Shown here one piece after another: positions 5,662 through 7,674 of a stretch of DNA of 7,674 nucleotides (positions within the stretch are counted from its first letter, which is position 1; each line of letters starts with the position of its first letter). A program made the position numbers and the translations under genes. This stretch comes from Paracoccaceae bacterium (GTDB lineage: Bacteria; Pseudomonadota; Alphaproteobacteria; Rhodobacterales; Rhodobacteraceae), in NCBI GenBank assembly GCA_015487335.1, contig WFPZ01000249.1, positions 1 through 7,674 on the forward strand, given 5' to 3'. Under the pieces are notes generated by a model. It was not told the origin of the DNA, made no database searches, and saw only the letters and a program-made list of their open reading frames with translations.

Positions 5662-7552
5662 TTATGCCGGCGTTATCTTGCACAGCGAGACTTTCGTCTC
5701 CTGCATCTGGGTGACCGAGTCATAGCCGTAGGTCAGCGCCGTGTTGGCTGCCTCCCCAAGCACATACGGGTCGGCCCCTGGCGGGAACTTGGACCGCAGG
5801 TCCTCGCCCTGGAAGTAGCCGCCGAAGTGGAACGGCAGGAAGATCACGCCCGTACCCACGCGCTCGGTGACCATGGCCTTGACCTTGATCCGGCCGCCCT
5901 CGGCGCCTTCCACCCAGACATCCTGCCCGTCGCGGATGCCGATGTTGTTGGCATCGCGGGTGCTGATCTCGACGAACATCTCCTGCTGAAGCTCTGCCAG
6001 CCACGGGTTGGAGCGCGTCTCGTCGCCCCCGCCCTGATACTCCACCAGCCGCCCCGAGGTCATGATCAGCGGATACTCCCTGGAGAAGTCCTGCTTCTGG
6101 ATCGACTCATAAAGGGTTGGCAGGCGATAGAACTTCCGGTCCGCATAGGTGGGATAATCGGCCACCAGATCGCGCCGCGGCGTATAGAGGGGCTCGCGGT
6201 GAATGGGCACCGGATCGGGGAAGGTCCAGACCACGGCACGTGCCTTGGCGTTGCCGAAGGGCGCGGCCTCGTGCTTGATCGCGACGCGCTGGATGCCGCC
6301 CGAGAGGTCGGTCTTCCAGTTGGTCTTGTCGCCGGCGATCCCTTCGATGACGGCGCGTTCCTCGTCGGTGAGGTCCGCATCCCAGCCCAGCTCCTTGAGC
6401 ATCGCCATGGTGAACTCCGGATAGCCGTCCTGCAGCTCCGAATTCACCGAGGCCACGCCTTCCGCCAGCAGGTTCTCGCCGTTGCGCTCCACCCCGAAGC
6501 GGGCGCGGAAGGTCAGCCCGCCCTTGGAGACCGGCTTGGACATGTCATAGAGGATCGGCGTACCCGGGTGCTTCATCTCGGCCGGCCCCCAGCATGGCCA
6601 TGGCAGGCCGTAGTATTCGCCGTCCAGCGGCCCGCCAATCGCCTGCAGCGTGTTCCTGTCGAAGGTGTGCTGGTAGGCCATGTGCTTGCGCAGCCGCTCC
6701 GGGCTCTGGCCGGTATAGCCGATCGTCCACATGCCGCGGTTGAACTCGCGGGTGATGTCCTCGATCAGCGGTTCGTCGCCATTGAGCTGGATGTTGCGGA
6801 ACAGGCGGTCGGCAAAGCCGAACTTGCGCGCGAACTTGGCCATGATCGTGTGATCGGGCAGGCTCTCGAACAGCGGCTCGACCACCTTCTCGCGCCATTG
6901 CAACGAGCGGTTGGAGGCGGTCACCGAACCGTAGGTCTCGAACTGGGTGGCGGCGGGCAGCACATACACCCCGTCGGTGCGGTTGTGCATCACCGCGGTG
7001 ACCGTCGGGTAGGGGTTGACCACCACCAGGATGTCGAGCAGCTCCATCGCCTTCTGCATCTCCGGCCCGCGGGTCTGCGAGTTCGGCGCGTGGCCCCAGA
7101 AGACCATCCCCCGCACGTTGTCGGGCTGGTCGATGTTCTCCTTGGCCTCGAGCACCCCGTCGATCCAGCGGCTGACCACGATGCCCTTCTCGTTCATCAG
7201 CGACTTCGGCTTGCCGTCGGCGCCAGTGATGGTGTCGAAGCGGCTCTTGAGCCAGTCGAGATCTTCGCCCCAGACCCGCGCCCAGTGCGCCCAGGCCCCG
7301 GCCGACAGCCCGTAATAGCCGGGCAGCGTGTGCGAGAGCACGCACATGTCGGTGGCGCCCTGCACGTTGTCATGACCGCGGAAGATGTTGGTGCCGCCAC
7401 CGGCGGTTCCCATGTTGCCCAGCGCCAGCTGCAGGATGCAGTAGGCGCGGGTGTTGGAAGTGCCGATATGGTGCTGGGTACCGCCCATGCACCAGATCAC
7501 CGTGCCGGGGCGGTTGTTGGCCAGCGTGCGCGCCACGCGCTCCAGCTGGCTG
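5662..7552 (-). CDS. fdh3A: Formate dehydrogenase alpha (catalytic, molybdo/tungstopterin) subunit, N-terminally truncated by the window
   Basis: About 629 C-terminal residues of the catalytic subunit, which oxidises formate to CO2, are present and end at TAA (5664-5662). Visible landmarks include WCMGGTQHHIGTSNTRA (about 7445-7495), GGGTNIFRGHDNVQGATDM (about 7345-7400), a pterin-binding element of FdnG/FdoG-like formate dehydrogenases, and the C-terminal molybdopterin-dinucleotide domain starting at YPLIMTSGRLVEYQGGGDETRSN (about 6075) and running to the end. The N-terminal third, with the first [4Fe-4S] site, the active-site Cys or Sec and any Tat signal, is absent, so these cannot be assessed. 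Sequence right of 7552 is an inverted copy of 7388-7509. The frame continues through it to an apparent GTG start at 7611 and a stop at 7620-7618, but the ~20 added residues are antisense noise. The gene is first in an alpha-beta-gamma operon. Confidence 0.93.
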
Positions 7553-7674
7553 CCCGGCACGGTGATCTGGTGCATGGGCGGTACCCAGCACCATATCGGC
7601 ACTTCCAACACCCGCGCCTACTGCATCCTGCAGCTGGCGCTGGGCAACATGGGAACCGCCGGTGGCGGCACCAA
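7388..7674. repeat. Perfect 122-bp inverted repeat with 43-bp spacer at the right edge
   Basis: Bases 7553-7674 equal the reverse complement of 7388-7509 at every position compared (position pairs sum to 15062). The spacer is 7510-7552. The first outward mismatch towards the loop is 7552 (G) against 7510 (G). The right arm runs to the last base, so its full length is unknown. It duplicates conserved coding sequence of the alpha subunit in the opposite direction and breaks that gene, which points to a fold-back chimera or misassembly rather than a biological element. Confidence 0.95.

Noticed and set aside
7388..7674. Reading the terminal inverted repeat as a transposon end or invertible switch
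   Set aside because: The arms are ordinary conserved enzyme coding sequence with no transposase, recombinase or target-site duplication, and the arm runs straight off the window. An artefact explains it better.

Overview
The window is about two thirds G+C with strong GC3 bias. Its protein families and gene arrangement resemble those of Alphaproteobacteria, most likely the Rhodobacteraceae/Paracoccaceae. This placement is an inference from sequence character and recognised families; no database search was run.

Layout. (1) Bases 1-1122, plus strand: the 3' part of a Na/Pi-cotransporter-like membrane protein with a C-terminal PhoU-like helical domain, cut by the left edge. (2) Bases 1224-3509, plus strand: a compact operon for a tungstate-type ABC importer. 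It encodes permease (tupB), ATPase (tupC) and periplasmic binding protein (tupA), joined by 8-nt and 4-nt stop/start overlaps. (3) Bases 3517-7552, minus strand: an operon for a membrane-bound formate dehydrogenase, read right to left. It encodes the catalytic molybdopterin/tungstopterin subunit (N-terminus missing), a four-cluster iron-sulfur subunit, a cytochrome b subunit with a long N-terminal extension, and finally an unlisted 42-residue single-pass membrane protein 26 nt after the cytochrome gene. The tup and fdh operons converge with only 7 bases between stop codons.

How the genes fit together. Formate dehydrogenases of this family hold Mo or W on a bis-pterin guanine dinucleotide cofactor. 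A tungstate importer directly beside the enzyme suggests the importer supplies its metal. Electrons from formate would pass through the four [4Fe-4S] clusters of the beta subunit to the two b hemes of the gamma subunit and then to quinone. The beta subunit lacks the C-terminal membrane helix of E. coli FdnH, while the gamma subunit has an extra N-terminal hydrophobic segment, an exported stretch and a further helix. The membrane anchoring therefore looks redistributed.

The most striking structural signal is at the right edge. Bases 7553-7674 are an exact reverse complement of 7388-7509 (122-bp arms, 43-bp spacer), running to the last base. It lies inside the coding sequence of the catalytic subunit and replaces its real N-terminal part, so it is best read as a fold-back chimera or contig-end assembly artefact. 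Any start codon for the alpha subunit in that stretch, such as GTG at 7611, is false.

No tRNA, rRNA, CRISPR array, insertion sequence or gene-free stretch longer than about 115 bases is present.
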